Shown: positions 45,911 through 55,454, counted from the first letter of the stretch. The stretch is 64,000 bases of DNA from Rhizobium sp. LC145 (GCF_001005825.1 NZ_LBHV01000003.1:434001-498000), one strand, 5' to 3'. Notes: generated by a model not told the origin, from the letters alone. Numbers and translations: made by a program.

Positions 45911-46828
45911 ATGGCAGCACCGAAGCACTTTATCGATCTTTCCGCCATGTCCTCGCCGGACCTGCGCTCCATCCTCGAGGATGCCAAGAGCCGCAAGCAG
46001 GCGACCAAGGCGGGTACGGCTGAAAAGCCGCTGGCCGGCAAGATGCTGGCGATGATCTTCGAAAAGCCTTCCACCCGCACCCGTGTCTCCTTCGATGTCG
46101 GCATGCGCCAGCTCGGCGGCGAGACCCTCTTCCTGTCCGGCACGGAAATGCAGCTCGGCCGGGCCGAGACCATCGGCGATACGGCGAAAGTGCTTTCGCG
46201 CTACGTCGATGCGATCATGATCCGCACCACCGATCACTCCCGCCTCCTTGAAATGGCGGAGCACGCCACGGTGCCGGTCATCAATGCGCTGACGGACGAT
46301 ACGCATCCCTGCCAGATCATGGCCGATATCATGACCTTCGAGGAGCATCGCGGTCCGATCGCCGGCAAGACGATCGCCTGGACCGGCGACGGCAACAATG
46401 TGCTGCACTCCCTGGTGGAAGGTTCCGCCCGCTTCGGTTACCGCATGAACATGGCCGTGCCGATGGGCTCCGAACCGCATGACAAGTTCCTGAACTGGGC
46501 GCGCGACAACGGCGGCGATATCATGCTCTGCCATGATGCCGAGCGCGCCGTCGAGGGAGCCCATTGCGTGGTCACCGATACCTGGGTGTCGATGAACCAG
46601 GAGCACCGGGCGCGGGGCCACAACATCTTCCAGCCCTATCAGGTCAACGACGCCCTGATGAAGCATGCGGACAAGGACGCCCTCTTCATGCACTGCCTGC
46701 CCGCTCACCGCGGCGAAGAGGTCACCGACGAGGTGATCGATGGTCCGCAGTCGGTGGTTTTCGATGAGGCGGAGAACCGGCTGCACGCGCAGAAATCCAT
46801 TCTCGCGTGGTGCTTCGGCCTGGTTTGA
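45911..46828 (+). CDS. argF: Ornithine carbamoyltransferase
   Basis: A 305-residue enzyme joining ornithine and carbamoyl phosphate to citrulline. The carbamoyl-phosphate loop STRTR (residues 54-58), the HPCQ motif, the ornithine-binding DTWVSMNQE and the catalytic [12 protein letters not shown] are intact. ATG at 45911 is preferred to the in-frame TTG two codons earlier. It is second in the argD-argF unit, with hslO downstream. Confidence 0.96.
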   Translation: MAAPKHFIDLSAMSSPDLRSILEDAKSRKQATKAGTAEKPLAGKMLAMIFEKPSTRTRVSFDVGMRQLGGETLFLSGTEMQLGRAETIGDTAKVLSRYVDAIMIRTTDHSRLLEMAEHATVPVINALTDDTHPCQIMADIMTFEEHRGPIAGKTIAWTGDGNNVLHSLVEGSARFGYRMNMAVPMGSEPHDKFLNWARDNGGDIMLCHDAERAVEGAHCVVTDTWVSMNQEHRARGHNIFQPYQVNDALMKHADKDALFMHCLPAHRGEEVTDEVIDGPQSVVFDEAENRLHAQKSILAWCFGLV

Positions 46829-47024
46829 CCCTGGGTTTGGCCGCGTCTTGAATTTTTTGGCCGCAGGTCCCATCTGACGGCTTTCCGAACCCGCCGTGCT
46901 TGGAAGAGCCGGCGGCGTTCCATCAATCGACATCGTCGACCCTTTTTCGTGCCGCTTGGCGGGTTCCGCTCGGCTTTGCGCATGTGTAAAACTCGGATTC
47001 GGGTCGGCGGCAAGGAGTAGAGTC

Positions 47025-48014
47025 ATGGCGGAAGCGACTGTGGAACTGAACGATCTGAACCTCGCCGGAGACGACCGTGTCGTTCCCTTTCAGGTTGAGG
47101 GGCTCGACGTGCGTGGGCGGGCGGTGCAGCTTGGGCCGCTGTTGAACGCGATCCTCGGCCGTCACGATTATCCGCCGCCGGTTGCGCGCCTGCTGGCCGA
47201 GGCCGTGGTGCTGACCGCGCTTCTCGGCACGTCCCTGAAGTTCGATGGCAAGTTCACGGTGCAGACCAAGGGCGATGGCCCGGTCGATCTGCTGGTCGCC
47301 GATTTTTCCACGCCCGATGCCCTGCGCGCCTATGCCCGCTATGACGAGGAAGCGCTTGGCACTGCCATCGAGGAGGGCAAGATCTCCCCGCCGGAGCTGC
47401 TCGGCCGTGGCGTGCTCGCCTTCACCATCGATCAGGGGCGGGGCATGCAGCCCTATCAGGGCATCGTGCCGCTCGACGGTTCCTCGCTGGAAGAGATCGC
47501 CGGCGTTTATTTTCGCCAGTCGGAGCAGATCCCGACCAAGGTGCGCCTCGGGGTCGCCGAGCTTTTCGATCGCGATGAGGAAGGCCGGCCGCGTCATAAC
47601 TGGCGTGCCGGCGGCCTGGTCGCGCAATTCCTGCCGCAGGCGCCGGAGCGGATGCGCCAGCCGGACCTGCACGGTGGGGACGGCGACGAGCGCGATAGCG
47701 ATCTTGCGACCGACGATGCCTGGGCGGAAGCCAGCACGCTGGTGGAAACCATCGATACGGATGAGCTGACGGACCCGCAGGTCGCGATCGAACGCCTGCT
47801 CTTCCGCCTGTTCCACGAGCGCGGGGTAAGGGTCTATGAGCCGCAGACGGTCCATGACCGTTGCAGCTGCTCGCGCGAGAAGATCAAGAGCGTGCTCGAA
47901 GGCTTCACGGCCGAAGAGATCGAGGCGAGCCAGGAAGACGGCCAGATCGCCGTCACCTGCGAATTCTGCTCGACCACCTACCGCTACGATACGGCGGAAT
48001 TCGCCGCCGCGTGA
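47025..48014 (+). CDS. hslO: Redox-regulated chaperone Hsp33
   Basis: A 329-residue cytosolic chaperone activated by oxidative unfolding. The C-terminal zinc site is complete, with Cys280 and Cys282 in DRCSCSRE and Cys312 and Cys315 in TCEFCSTTY. The N-terminal domain has the substrate-binding QTKGDGPVDLLVADF region. ATG at 47025 has AAGGAG seven bases upstream; an upstream extension of the frame is unsupported. It lies 196 bases after argF and may have its own promoter. Confidence 0.95.
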   Translation: MAEATVELNDLNLAGDDRVVPFQVEGLDVRGRAVQLGPLLNAILGRHDYPPPVARLLAEAVVLTALLGTSLKFDGKFTVQTKGDGPVDLLVADFSTPDALRAYARYDEEALGTAIEEGKISPPELLGRGVLAFTIDQGRGMQPYQGIVPLDGSSLEEIAGVYFRQSEQIPTKVRLGVAELFDRDEEGRPRHNWRAGGLVAQFLPQAPERMRQPDLHGGDGDERDSDLATDDAWAEASTLVETIDTDELTDPQVAIERLLFRLFHERGVRVYEPQTVHDRCSCSREKIKSVLEGFTAEEIEASQEDGQIAVTCEFCSTTYRYDTAEFAAA

Positions 48015-48042
48015 TTTCCAATGGCGGCGATGATGTGTGATT

Positions 48043-48181
48043 GCCCCTCACCCTAACCCTCTCCCCGTTTTGACGGGGAGAGGGGACTTGCCCCACGACC
48101 CCTTGAGGACACGAAGATGGTGCGGCATATCCCTTCTCCCCGTCAAAACGGGGAGAAGGTGGCGGCAGCCGGATGAGGGGC
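48043..48181. repeat. Rhizobial palindromic intergenic mosaic element
   Basis: A nested structure with outer 8-base arms GCCCCTCA (48043-48050) and TGAGGGGC (48174-48181). Inside lie two strong hairpins: 48059-48082 (10-base stem) and 48133-48158 (11-base stem), both with CTCCCCGT arms. It resembles the RIME-like elements common in Rhizobiaceae and sits between the convergent hslO and esterase genes. Confidence 0.85.
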
Positions 48182-48214
48182 GTTCTTCTGTATTCCGGTC
48201 GGAGAAGAGAACTG

Positions 48215-49789
48215 TCACGGTATCCTGCACTCGAAATTCGCTCCGTCGTTCACATCTCCGGTGCCGGAGTATTTCGCCACCTGCGGATAGGGGCATAGCG
48301 GCCGGGTGCGGATCGAGCTGCCGTCCTTCATCTGGCTCGCCTTTATCATTTCCGGCGCCTTGCCGTTCTCCACCCAGTCCATCAGCGGCGTGAAGGCGTC
48401 GAACCTGTCGGTGCCGTAGCCCTCGCGGCAATGGAACATGCCGGGCACCATGAAGAGCCGGTAGAATTCGGCCGCCTTCTCCTCGCCCATCTCCTTGCGC
48501 ACCGCCTCGTAGTAGTTGACGCCCATCATCGGGTTCAGCGCCGGATCGGCCCAGCCGAAATAGCTGATCATTTTTCCGCCGCGCTTCTGGAATTCGCTGA
48601 GGTCTGGATCGGTCGCATTCAGGATGTCGCGGATCATCCCGATCTTCGAATATTCCTTGTCGAAATCGAAGGTCTTCCAGTCTATGTCCTTTCCGGAAGC
48701 CGGCAGCAGCGCCATGTTCTTGAGAAAGGTCTCGCCATAGGCGAGCTGACGGCTCGGGCCGTCCTCGGAAACGATCCACAGATCCCAGCCGCTTGCGCCG
48801 GTTCCGTCCAATCCCTCCGTGCCCCATGGGATGCCGGGAAAAACCGTCTCGCCGTTTATCTTCACGCCTTCGGCAAGCGTCTTGATCGTCCCTGCCTGCG
48901 CCGGGGTGAAGCAATCGTTGCCGCCGGCCTCGCAGATCTTGAGATCTCGTTGAGGGTCGAAATCGCACTGGCGCGGGTCGGCGATCAGCCCGTCCGTCAC
49001 CCCGTCTATGGCGTCGCATTTGTCCATCACGGCCTTGGCGAGTGCCGGAAGCTGCGCCTTGCTGATAGGCGCCTTCTCCAGCACGCGGGCATTCCATACG
49101 CCCCAGACCTGGGTATTGGTGAAATCGAGCACCGGCGCGCCGGCGAGAATCCCGTCGAAATCGCCCGGATAGCGCTGCGCGGCCATCAGCCCTTGCCGGC
49201 CGCCGGTCGAGCAGCCGTCCCAGTAGGAAAAGGCCGGATTGCGGTCGTAGTAGCGCGCGGCCATCGCCTTTGCCGTCTGGGCGGTGACGTGCACCGCGCG
49301 GGAGGCGTAGTCGATCAGCAGGCTCATGTCCCCGGCGAACTCGCCGAGCCTGTAAGTTGCGGCATCGTGCCCGGTATTCTGCTGCACCGTGAGGAAGCCG
49401 CGGGAAAGGGCGGCGTTGCGGGTGGCGATGCGCGGGGGCGCTGCAAGATCCTCGCCCGCATAGCCGCCATTGCCGAACATGTAGAGCCTGCGGTTCCAGT
49501 GGTCTGGCAGGGTTACCTCGAAGCGGACCTGCGGGCGGATATAACCCGTCACCTGGCAATGGCCGGGAACATCCGGCGTCTCTTCCACATGCGCAGCCTT
49601 GATCGCAGAAATATCGGGGAATGTGGCATTGTTGAGCATCGCACAGGCGATGCGCGGCTCGACCGAGGCAGCGGAAAACTCCCCTCGGTCCTTCTGGTCG
49701 ATGAAGCTGCTTCGGTTCTGCGCCAATGAAGGCGTGGCGGCGGAGAGTGCGAGAAGAGTGCAGGATGCCAGCAGAAGGGATCGTCTCAT
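48215..49789 (-). CDS. Secreted tannase/feruloyl esterase family protein
   Basis: A 524-residue alpha/beta-hydrolase of the tannase family with a signal peptide (residues 1-23, cleaved after PSLA). The nucleophile is Ser194 in WDGCSTGGRQG, next to the Cys that forms the family's active-site disulfide. The catalytic Asp is in FGWADPALNP and His in PGMFHCREGYG. The predicted activity is hydrolysis of phenolic esters such as gallates or feruloylated plant polymers, in the periplasm or outside the cell. The start has GAGGAG upstream. No other aromatic-degradation genes are nearby, so the substrate is open. Confidence 0.92.
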   Translation of the reverse strand: MRRSLLLASCTLLALSAATPSLAQNRSSFIDQKDRGEFSAASVEPRIACAMLNNATFPDISAIKAAHVEETPDVPGHCQVTGYIRPQVRFEVTLPDHWNRRLYMFGNGGYAGEDLAAPPRIATRNAALSRGFLTVQQNTGHDAATYRLGEFAGDMSLLIDYASRAVHVTAQTAKAMAARYYDRNPAFSYWDGCSTGGRQGLMAAQRYPGDFDGILAGAPVLDFTNTQVWGVWNARVLEKAPISKAQLPALAKAVMDKCDAIDGVTDGLIADPRQCDFDPQRDLKICEAGGNDCFTPAQAGTIKTLAEGVKINGETVFPGIPWGTEGLDGTGASGWDLWIVSEDGPSRQLAYGETFLKNMALLPASGKDIDWKTFDFDKEYSKIGMIRDILNATDPDLSEFQKRGGKMISYFGWADPALNPMMGVNYYEAVRKEMGEEKAAEFYRLFMVPGMFHCREGYGTDRFDAFTPLMDWVENGKAPEMIKASQMKDGSSIRTRPLCPYPQVAKYSGTGDVNDGANFECRIP

Positions 49790-49899
49790 CGGGGCTCCTC
49801 CCAAAGACCGTGCGTGAGATCTTCAGGATGCCGGTGAGTTCATGCGGCGACAAATAATAATATGGAAGCCGTCCATAAGGAGACGGTTATCGACGGTGT

Positions 49900-50292
49900 T
49901 CAGTTCAGGACCCGCAGCAGGCCGGGGCTGTCGAGCGAGAAGGCGGGAATTTCGACGTCGAAGGTCTCTCCGCTGTCCGTCACCATCTGATAGTGGCCGA
50001 ACATCATGCCGGAGGGTGTGTCGAGCGGGCAGCCGGAGGAGTATTCATAGGAATCGCCGGGCTTCAGCCTCGGCTGCTCGCCCACCACGCCCGGCCCGTC
50101 CACCTCGTCCACCTGGCCGTTCTGGTCGGTGATATGCCAGTAGCGATGCGTCAGCCGCACGGCGACGGCCGAGTGGTTCTCGATGACGATATGGTAACCC
50201 CAGACATAGCGGCTTTCCTCCGGATTGGATTGCTCCTCCAGATAGTAAGGCTCGACCGCCACTTCGATGTCTCTTGTCCGGGCGCGATACAT
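49900..50292 (-). CDS. apaG: ApaG domain protein
   Basis: A 130-residue ApaG protein, a fibronectin-III-like beta sandwich. The conserved region [11 protein letters not shown] and the [32 protein letters not shown] and [10 protein letters not shown] segments match the family. Its biochemical role is unresolved; a link to Co/Mg resistance and nucleotide binding has been proposed. It follows the metZ gene on the same strand after about 150 bases, an order common in rhizobia. Confidence 0.95.
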   Translation of the reverse strand: MYRARTRDIEVAVEPYYLEEQSNPEESRYVWGYHIVIENHSAVAVRLTHRYWHITDQNGQVDEVDGPGVVGEQPRLKPGDSYEYSSGCPLDTPSGMMFGHYQMVTDSGETFDVEIPAFSLDSPGLLRVLN

Positions 50293-50392
50293 GCGAAACC
50301 TCGAATGCTCGTGCTTCTGGTATCCCGCAAGAGCGATGGAACGTCAATAAAACTCGCGGGTGGCGCGCCGCCGTTCTGTCGTTGTTGATAAC

Positions 50393-50430
50393 CGGGAGAG
50401 TTAACGCGGGGTGATGCGCTTACTCTCCCG
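50393..50430. terminator. Stem-loop between metZ and apaG
   Basis: CGGGAGAGT (50393-50401) pairs perfectly with ACTCTCCCG (50422-50430) around a 20-base loop. It lies just after the metZ stop on the minus strand. There is no T run, so termination is uncertain. Confidence 0.45.
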
Positions 50431-50445
50431 ATATCATTGCCCCGG

Positions 50446-51639
50446 TCAGGCCGGGATTTTGGCAAGCGCCTGGGCGAAATCCTCGATCAGGTCCTGCGTG
50501 TCCTCAATGCCCGCCGAAAGGCGCACCGTGCCCGCCGAGATGCCGAGTTCGGCGCGGGCCTCGTCGCTGAGGTTCTTGTGCGTCGTGGTGGCCGGATGGG
50601 TGATCAGGCTGCGCGTATCGCCGAGATTGTTGGAGATCGTCGCCACCTTCAGCGCGTTCTGGAGCGCGAAGGCCGCCTCCTTGCCGCCCTTGAGCTCGAA
50701 GCAGATGAGCGTGGAACCGCCCGTCATCTGCCTGGCGATGATATCTGCCTGCGGATGGTCCTTGCGGCCCGGATAGGTGACTTGCGCCACCTGCTTCTGC
50801 TCGGCCAGGAAATCGGCGATCTTCGCGGCGTTCTCCGTCTGCTGCTTGACCCGAAGCGGCAGCGTCTCGACGCCTTTCAGAAGCGTCCAGGCATTGAACG
50901 GCGACATGGCCGGCCCGGTATGGCGGAAATAATCGTGCAGGTGCTCGTCGATCCAGGCCTTGTCGGAAAGCACGACGCCGCCGAGGCAGCGGCCCTGGCC
51001 GTCGATATGCTTCGTCGCCGAATAGACGACCACATGGGCGCCGAGCTCCAGCGGCCGCTGGAAGAGAGGGGTCGCGAAGACGTTGTCCACCACCACCTTG
51101 GCGCCGATCTGATTGGCGAGCTTGGCGACACCCGCGATATCGATCACTTCCAGGGTGGGGTTGGTCGGGCTCTCGAGGAAGAAGACCTTGGTGTTCTTCT
51201 GGATCGCCCTTTCCCAGTTCCCGAGATCGCGGCCATCGACCAGCGTGCATTCGATGCCGTATTTGGGGGCGAGCGTCTCGACCACCCAGCGGCAGGAACC
51301 GAACAGCGCCCGCGCCGCCACGATGTGGTCGCCCGCCTTGAGCTGGCAGAGGATGGCGGCCGAGACGGCGGCCATGCCGGAGGCGGTGGCGCGGGCATCT
51401 TCCGCGCCTTCCAGCATGCACATGCGCTTCTCGAACATGTCGTTGGTAGGGCTGCCGTAGCGGGCGTAGATGAAGCCGTCGGTCTCTCCCTTGAAGCGGG
51501 CTTCCGCCGCTTCGGAGTTCTCGTAGACGAAGCCCTGCGTAAGGTAGATCGCTTCCGACATCTCGCCATATTGCGAGCGCAGCGTGCCACCGTGAACGAG
51601 TTGAGTTGCGGGGCGCCAGGAATTGGACGGCTTGCTCAT
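50446..51639 (-). CDS. metZ: O-succinylhomoserine sulfhydrylase
   Basis: A 397-residue PLP enzyme of the Cys/Met metabolism family making homocysteine directly from O-succinylhomoserine and sulfide. The PLP Lys is in VYSATKHIDGQGRCLGG, with the ARYGSPTNDMFEKRM and ESPTNPTLEVID motifs typical of MetZ. The start at 51637-51639 (MSKPSNSW) follows an AAGGTGG site. Expression is almost certainly controlled by the SAM-II riboswitch and terminator immediately upstream, so methionine sufficiency would shut the gene off. Confidence 0.95.
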   Translation of the reverse strand: MSKPSNSWRPATQLVHGGTLRSQYGEMSEAIYLTQGFVYENSEAAEARFKGETDGFIYARYGSPTNDMFEKRMCMLEGAEDARATASGMAAVSAAILCQLKAGDHIVAARALFGSCRWVVETLAPKYGIECTLVDGRDLGNWERAIQKNTKVFFLESPTNPTLEVIDIAGVAKLANQIGAKVVVDNVFATPLFQRPLELGAHVVVYSATKHIDGQGRCLGGVVLSDKAWIDEHLHDYFRHTGPAMSPFNAWTLLKGVETLPLRVKQQTENAAKIADFLAEQKQVAQVTYPGRKDHPQADIIARQMTGGSTLICFELKGGKEAAFALQNALKVATISNNLGDTRSLITHPATTTHKNLSDEARAELGISAGTVRLSAGIEDTQDLIEDFAQALAKIPA

Positions 51640-51659
51640 GCTTTTTCCCACCTTCAAAC

Positions 51660-51693
51660 AACAAAAAAACCGGCCGCGAAAGCAGACCGGTTT
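51660..51693 (-). terminator. Riboswitch-controlled terminator upstream of metZ
   Basis: On the minus strand AAACCGGTC (51685-51693) pairs with GGCCGGTTT (51667-51675), followed by seven Ts. An overlapping alternative stem, GACCGG (51702-51707) with CCGGTC (51685-51690), would sequester the same arm and act as antiterminator. Confidence 0.88.
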
Positions 51694-51702
51694 CCATCAA
51701 CC

Positions 51703-51762
51703 CGGTCTCTTTAGCCACTTGTTTTACGTGGCTGCAAGCCGACCGGCCAAATCACCACGGGA
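51703..51762 (-). ncRNA. SAM-II riboswitch (metA/metZ leader)
   Basis: The minus strand reads CGTGGTGATTTG..CCGGTCGGCTTGCAGCCACG, then TAAAACAAGTGGCTAAAG. This is the SAM-II consensus: a P1 stem CGTGG/CCACG with a pseudoknot formed by the downstream GTGGCTAAA. This class binds S-adenosylmethionine in alphaproteobacterial methionine genes. Its 3' end touches the antiterminator arm, giving a direct ligand-to-termination route. Confidence 0.94.
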
Positions 51763-51840
51763 TAAAGCTGCCATACGCCTGCTCTTGGCTTGCGTCAATG
51801 GCATCTATTTGGTTTTGTCCGGCAGCATAGGAAAGAAGGC

Positions 51841-52932
51841 ATGACGAGAACCACGGGAATTCTGGCTGACCGCGCGATCGCGGCGCTGTTCGAAACGGGA
51901 CGCCTCACGTCGGAGAAGGAACTGGATCGCGACCAGATCCAGCCCGCGAGCCTCGACCTGCGCTTGGGCGCAAAGGCCTTCCGCGTGCGTGCGAGCTTCA
52001 TGCCCGGCCCGGACCATCTGGTGGCCGACAAGCTCGACCGGCTGAAGCTGCATGTGGTCGATCTTTCCGAGGGCGCGGTGCTGGAGACGGGCTGCGTCTA
52101 CATCGTGCCGCTGATGGAGCGGCTCGACCTGCCGCAGGATATGTCCGCTTCCGCAAACCCGAAGAGCTCCACCGGCCGCCTCGATATCTTCACCCGCGTC
52201 ATCACCGATTACGCGCAGGAATTCGACAAGATCCCCGCCGGCTATTCCGGCCCGCTCTATCTCGAGATCAGCCCGCGCACTTTCCCGATCGTCGTGCGCC
52301 GCGGCTCGCGTCTGTCGCAGATCCGCTTTCGCGTCGGCAATGCGCTTCTCGGCGAACCGGAGCTTCTCAAGCTTCATCGGGAAGAGACGCTGGTCGCCGC
52401 CAAGCAGCCGAACGTCAGCGGCGGGGGGATCGCGCTGTCGATCGATCTCACCGGTGATAGGGAAGGGTTGATCGGCTATCGCGGCAAGCACCACACGGCC
52501 GTCGTCGATGTCGACAAGAAGGGCGAGCACGATATCTTCGATTTCTGGGAGCCGCTTTATAGCCGCGGCCGCAACGAGCTGATCCTCGATCCGGACGAGT
52601 TCTACATTCTCGTCTCGCGGGAAGCCGTGCACGTCCCGCCGCTCTACGCGGCCGAGATGACCCCCTTCGACCCGCTGGTGGGCGAATTCCGCGTGCATTA
52701 TGCCGGCTTCTTCGACCCCGGTTTCGGCCATGAGGCCGCCGGCGGCCGCGGCAGCCGCGCCGTGCTGGAAGTCCGCAGCCATGAAGTGCCGTTCATCCTG
52801 GAAGACGGCCAGATCGTCGGGCGTCTCGTCTACGAGCACATGCTGGAAAAGCCCGAAGGGCTTTACGGCGCCGGCCTCGGTTCCAACTACCAGGCGCAGG
52901 GCCTGAAGCTCTCGAAGCATTTCCGCGCCTGA
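51841..52932 (+). CDS. dcd: 2'-deoxycytidine 5'-triphosphate deaminase, double-domain
   Basis: A 363-residue protein with two tandem dUTPase/DCD-like halves. The first (about residues 1-180) has QIQPASLDLRLG, SANPKSSTGRLDIFTRVITDY and GPLYLEISPRTFPI. The second (about 200-363) repeats FDFWEPLY, PDEFYILVSREAVHVPP and HYAGFFDPGFGHEA. Ordinary Dcd is about 190 residues and trimeric; the long form typical of alphaproteobacteria looks like an internal duplication. It deaminates dCTP to dUTP for thymidylate synthesis. ATG at 51841 is a family-like start. Confidence 0.92.
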   Translation: MTRTTGILADRAIAALFETGRLTSEKELDRDQIQPASLDLRLGAKAFRVRASFMPGPDHLVADKLDRLKLHVVDLSEGAVLETGCVYIVPLMERLDLPQDMSASANPKSSTGRLDIFTRVITDYAQEFDKIPAGYSGPLYLEISPRTFPIVVRRGSRLSQIRFRVGNALLGEPELLKLHREETLVAAKQPNVSGGGIALSIDLTGDREGLIGYRGKHHTAVVDVDKKGEHDIFDFWEPLYSRGRNELILDPDEFYILVSREAVHVPPLYAAEMTPFDPLVGEFRVHYAGFFDPGFGHEAAGGRGSRAVLEVRSHEVPFILEDGQIVGRLVYEHMLEKPEGLYGAGLGSNYQAQGLKLSKHFRA

Positions 52933-53008
52933 TCCCTGGTCTGTCCCTTGGCCTGCTCCCTGACCCTTGACAGAGCGCGCCAACTGTTGGAAGTCTGGCG
53001 CTTGAGAG

Positions 53009-53082
53009 GCGGGTGTAGCTCAATGGTAGAGCAGAAGCTTCCCAAGCTTACGACGAGGGTTCGATTCCCTTCACCCGCTCCA
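53009..53082 (+). tRNA. tRNA-Gly (anticodon CCC)
   Basis: A 74-base cloverleaf. GCGGGTG (53009-53015) pairs with CACCCGC (53072-53078), then discriminator T and an encoded CCA (53080-53082). The anticodon loop TTCCCAA gives CCC, reading GGG codons. Confidence 0.96.
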
Positions 53083-53159
53083 TTTCCATACATTTCAGCC
53101 AGCTTCCAGCGCGGCGCAAATCCTGGCTTGCGGGGAAGTTTTGACCGTCCGCCACTCTT

Positions 53160-53429
53160 TCACGCGAGCATTCCCCAGGCGGGGTTCCACTCCACGCCTT
53201 CCGACAGCTCGATGAAGATCGGGTGCCTGTCCGCTCCGCGGTTCTTGTTTTCCGCCATGCGCAGCGCGGTCTCGGGGGCCATCTCCTCGCCCGGAAAGAT
53301 CGTATCGTCCTCGGCGGGATCGGCGACCTTGCGGATGAAGCCGCGGATTTCCTCGCCGGAATGATAGAGCTTGATGATGAGCGAGCCGGGCTCGGGCAGG
53401 CCTTGCCTGTAGCGATGATAGATATGCAT
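53160..53429 (-). CDS. Small conserved-looking protein of unknown function
   Basis: An 89-residue acidic soluble protein beginning MHIYHRYRQGLPEPG, with SGEEIRGFIRKVADPAEDD and ending WNPAWGMLA. A GGAGG site lies five bases before the ATG. No family was recognised. The central LIIKLYHSGEEIRGFI could form a small beta sheet. It is transcribed alone between tRNA-Gly and the glycosyltransferase gene. Confidence 0.7.
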   Translation of the reverse strand: MHIYHRYRQGLPEPGSLIIKLYHSGEEIRGFIRKVADPAEDDTIFPGEEMAPETALRMAENKNRGADRHPIFIELSEGVEWNPAWGMLA

Positions 53430-53488
53430 CTTCTCCTCCGTGGTTGACCCGCCTTACCTGACCTCGGAGGTATGAAAATGTTCCGCGT

Positions 53489-55399
53489 CTAACCGCTTCT
53501 CGCGGGAGCGGTCGGCGCATGCGGCGTCTTGTTCCAGAAGAAGGGCTTGGAGCGCAGCTCCGCCACGGCGCGCCATGCCGCATAGGATACCATCAGCCAG
53601 TAAAGCGGCATGACGAGCCAGCGCCGCCCGATAAGCTGTCTTTCATGCGGGATCATGGGGAAGTAGCCGAGCCCCAGGAAGACAAGATAGCTGCCCACGA
53701 TGTTCATGAAGTCCATGGCAAGAAGCGTGAGCCGGAGAGGGGACAGCTCTTCCTCCGCCTGGAAGATATGTATGATCCCGCTCGTCACGAGCAGCACGAT
53801 CGAGGGATGGATCAGCGCGGAAAGCAGCATTCCGCCGATGAGCATGTGGAAGGTCATGAAGGCTGCAAGGCCCATTTCGCGCGCCGATCGGCGCGGATCG
53901 CGCATCATCACCAGCCAGGTCTGCAGCCAGCCCTTGTACCAGCGGGTCCTCTGACCGGTCCAGACGCGCCAGCCTGTCGGCGCGTCTTCGAGTGTCTGCC
54001 GCTTCAGCGTCTCGGTCCGGTATCCAAGACGGTAGAGCCGCATGCCGAGATCGGCGTCTTCCGTGACGTTGAACGGGTCCCAGCCGCCCGCCGCCTTGAG
54101 GATACGGGTCCGGAAATGGTTGGATGTGCCGCCGAGGGGAAGCGGCAAGCGGAAATTCGCAAGAACGGGCAATGTCGCGCGGAAATGCGAGGCATATTCC
54201 ATCGCGAACAGGGCGGAGATCGGCGATTGCTCGATATTGCTGATGATGAGCGGTGATTGCAGGCAGGCGACCTCATCGGGAGAATTGCGGAAGCGGGCAT
54301 AGGCCTCCCGCAATTGCTTGGGATGCGGCCGGTCCTCCGCGTCGTAGATCGCCAGGAATTCGCCGCGGGCGCCGCTCAGCGCATAGGAAAGCGCCTTGGG
54401 CTTGGTGCGGGGGCCGAAATCCGGCACCTCGACGATCTCGAATTGCGGGCCGAGCGCCTGCGCCTTCAGGGCCTCGATCGTTTCCCGGTCGTCAGCCTCG
54501 CAGACCAGCTTGATATCGAGCTTGGATGCCGGCCAATCGAGCCGCTTGAGAACTCCGGCCAGTTGTTCGGCGACCGCCGCCTCGCGATAGAGCGCCACCA
54601 TCACGGTGTAAACGGGCACCGGGCCGTCTGGGGCAGGCTCCTCCTTCGGCGCCTTCAGGCGGAAATGTAAAAGGAAAGTGCCGAGCCGAAGCAGGAGCAG
54701 AGCGAAATAGAGAAAGGTGGCGGTCACATGCAGCGCGAGCAGGGTCGGGGAGGGGATGATGGCGAGCGCCGCAAGCAGGGTGAAGAGCACCACGCCGCAC
54801 CAGAAACCCTGCCGGCCGGAGATCACGATCCGTGCCGAGAGGCCGGGAGAATCATCAAAAAGGCCTGAAACCACGGCGCGCACGCGGCGCTTCGCGCCGG
54901 CTGCCCAAACCGCCTGCCTTACCGCCCGCCGTCCCGTCACCACCATGCCCGACCGCAGGTCGGGCATGGCGTCCAGCATGCCGGCAAGAGTGGCGAGCTT
55001 CGCGGCTTCGGGAACGATCGCGATCTCCGGCGAGCGGGACGCGTGCTCGAGCCGGATTTGCCGGGGCTCGCGCAATTGCGAATCCTGCCAGGGCATGTCG
55101 CGGACGCATTCGGGGTCCAGTTCCGGCAGGAAGGGAAGGCGAAGCAGCCGCGCGACCGCGCCGTAATAAGCCTCCTCGCTCACCTGGCCGTCGCTCAGCA
55201 GCTCGGTCTCAAGTGTCGTTCCATTGCGCCGCGCTCTTTCGCGCAGCGTCGCGATCAGTGGTTTCGAAAAGCCGAGCGCCGCAAGCACTGCGCCCTCATC
55301 GGCGGCGGGCGCTGTCGCGATGTTCTTTTTGTGCGTGGGGATGCTGAACTCGTGGCGGCGCGACGGCCGAAATGCCTGAGAATATTCCCCTATACGCAT
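53489..55399 (-). CDS. Processive-type family 2 glycosyltransferase with N-terminal T2SSE_N-like domain
   Basis: A 636-residue inner-membrane polysaccharide synthase-like protein. Residues 30-100 resemble the N-terminal domain of GspE/PilB ATPases (LGFSKPLIATLRERARRNG). Two helices follow at about 190-240, then a GT-A catalytic domain. Its motifs are ordered as in cellulose-synthase-type enzymes: CEADDRET, YDAEDRPHP, TEDADLGMRLYRLGY and QRTRWYKGW (QxxRW). At least three more membrane spans lie in the last 150 residues. The start at 55397-55399 leaves 55 bases to the divergent binding-protein gene; longer starts would overlap it. The polymer is unknown. Confidence 0.88.
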   Translation of the reverse strand: MRIGEYSQAFRPSRRHEFSIPTHKKNIATAPAADEGAVLAALGFSKPLIATLRERARRNGTTLETELLSDGQVSEEAYYGAVARLLRLPFLPELDPECVRDMPWQDSQLREPRQIRLEHASRSPEIAIVPEAAKLATLAGMLDAMPDLRSGMVVTGRRAVRQAVWAAGAKRRVRAVVSGLFDDSPGLSARIVISGRQGFWCGVVLFTLLAALAIIPSPTLLALHVTATFLYFALLLLRLGTFLLHFRLKAPKEEPAPDGPVPVYTVMVALYREAAVAEQLAGVLKRLDWPASKLDIKLVCEADDRETIEALKAQALGPQFEIVEVPDFGPRTKPKALSYALSGARGEFLAIYDAEDRPHPKQLREAYARFRNSPDEVACLQSPLIISNIEQSPISALFAMEYASHFRATLPVLANFRLPLPLGGTSNHFRTRILKAAGGWDPFNVTEDADLGMRLYRLGYRTETLKRQTLEDAPTGWRVWTGQRTRWYKGWLQTWLVMMRDPRRSAREMGLAAFMTFHMLIGGMLLSALIHPSIVLLVTSGIIHIFQAEEELSPLRLTLLAMDFMNIVGSYLVFLGLGYFPMIPHERQLIGRRWLVMPLYWLMVSYAAWRAVAELRSKPFFWNKTPHAPTAPARSG

Positions 55400-55454
55400 G
55401 ACTCTGATAAACCCCTGGCCATAGAGGCCGCCTGTCCCGTTTCGGATCATAGAG

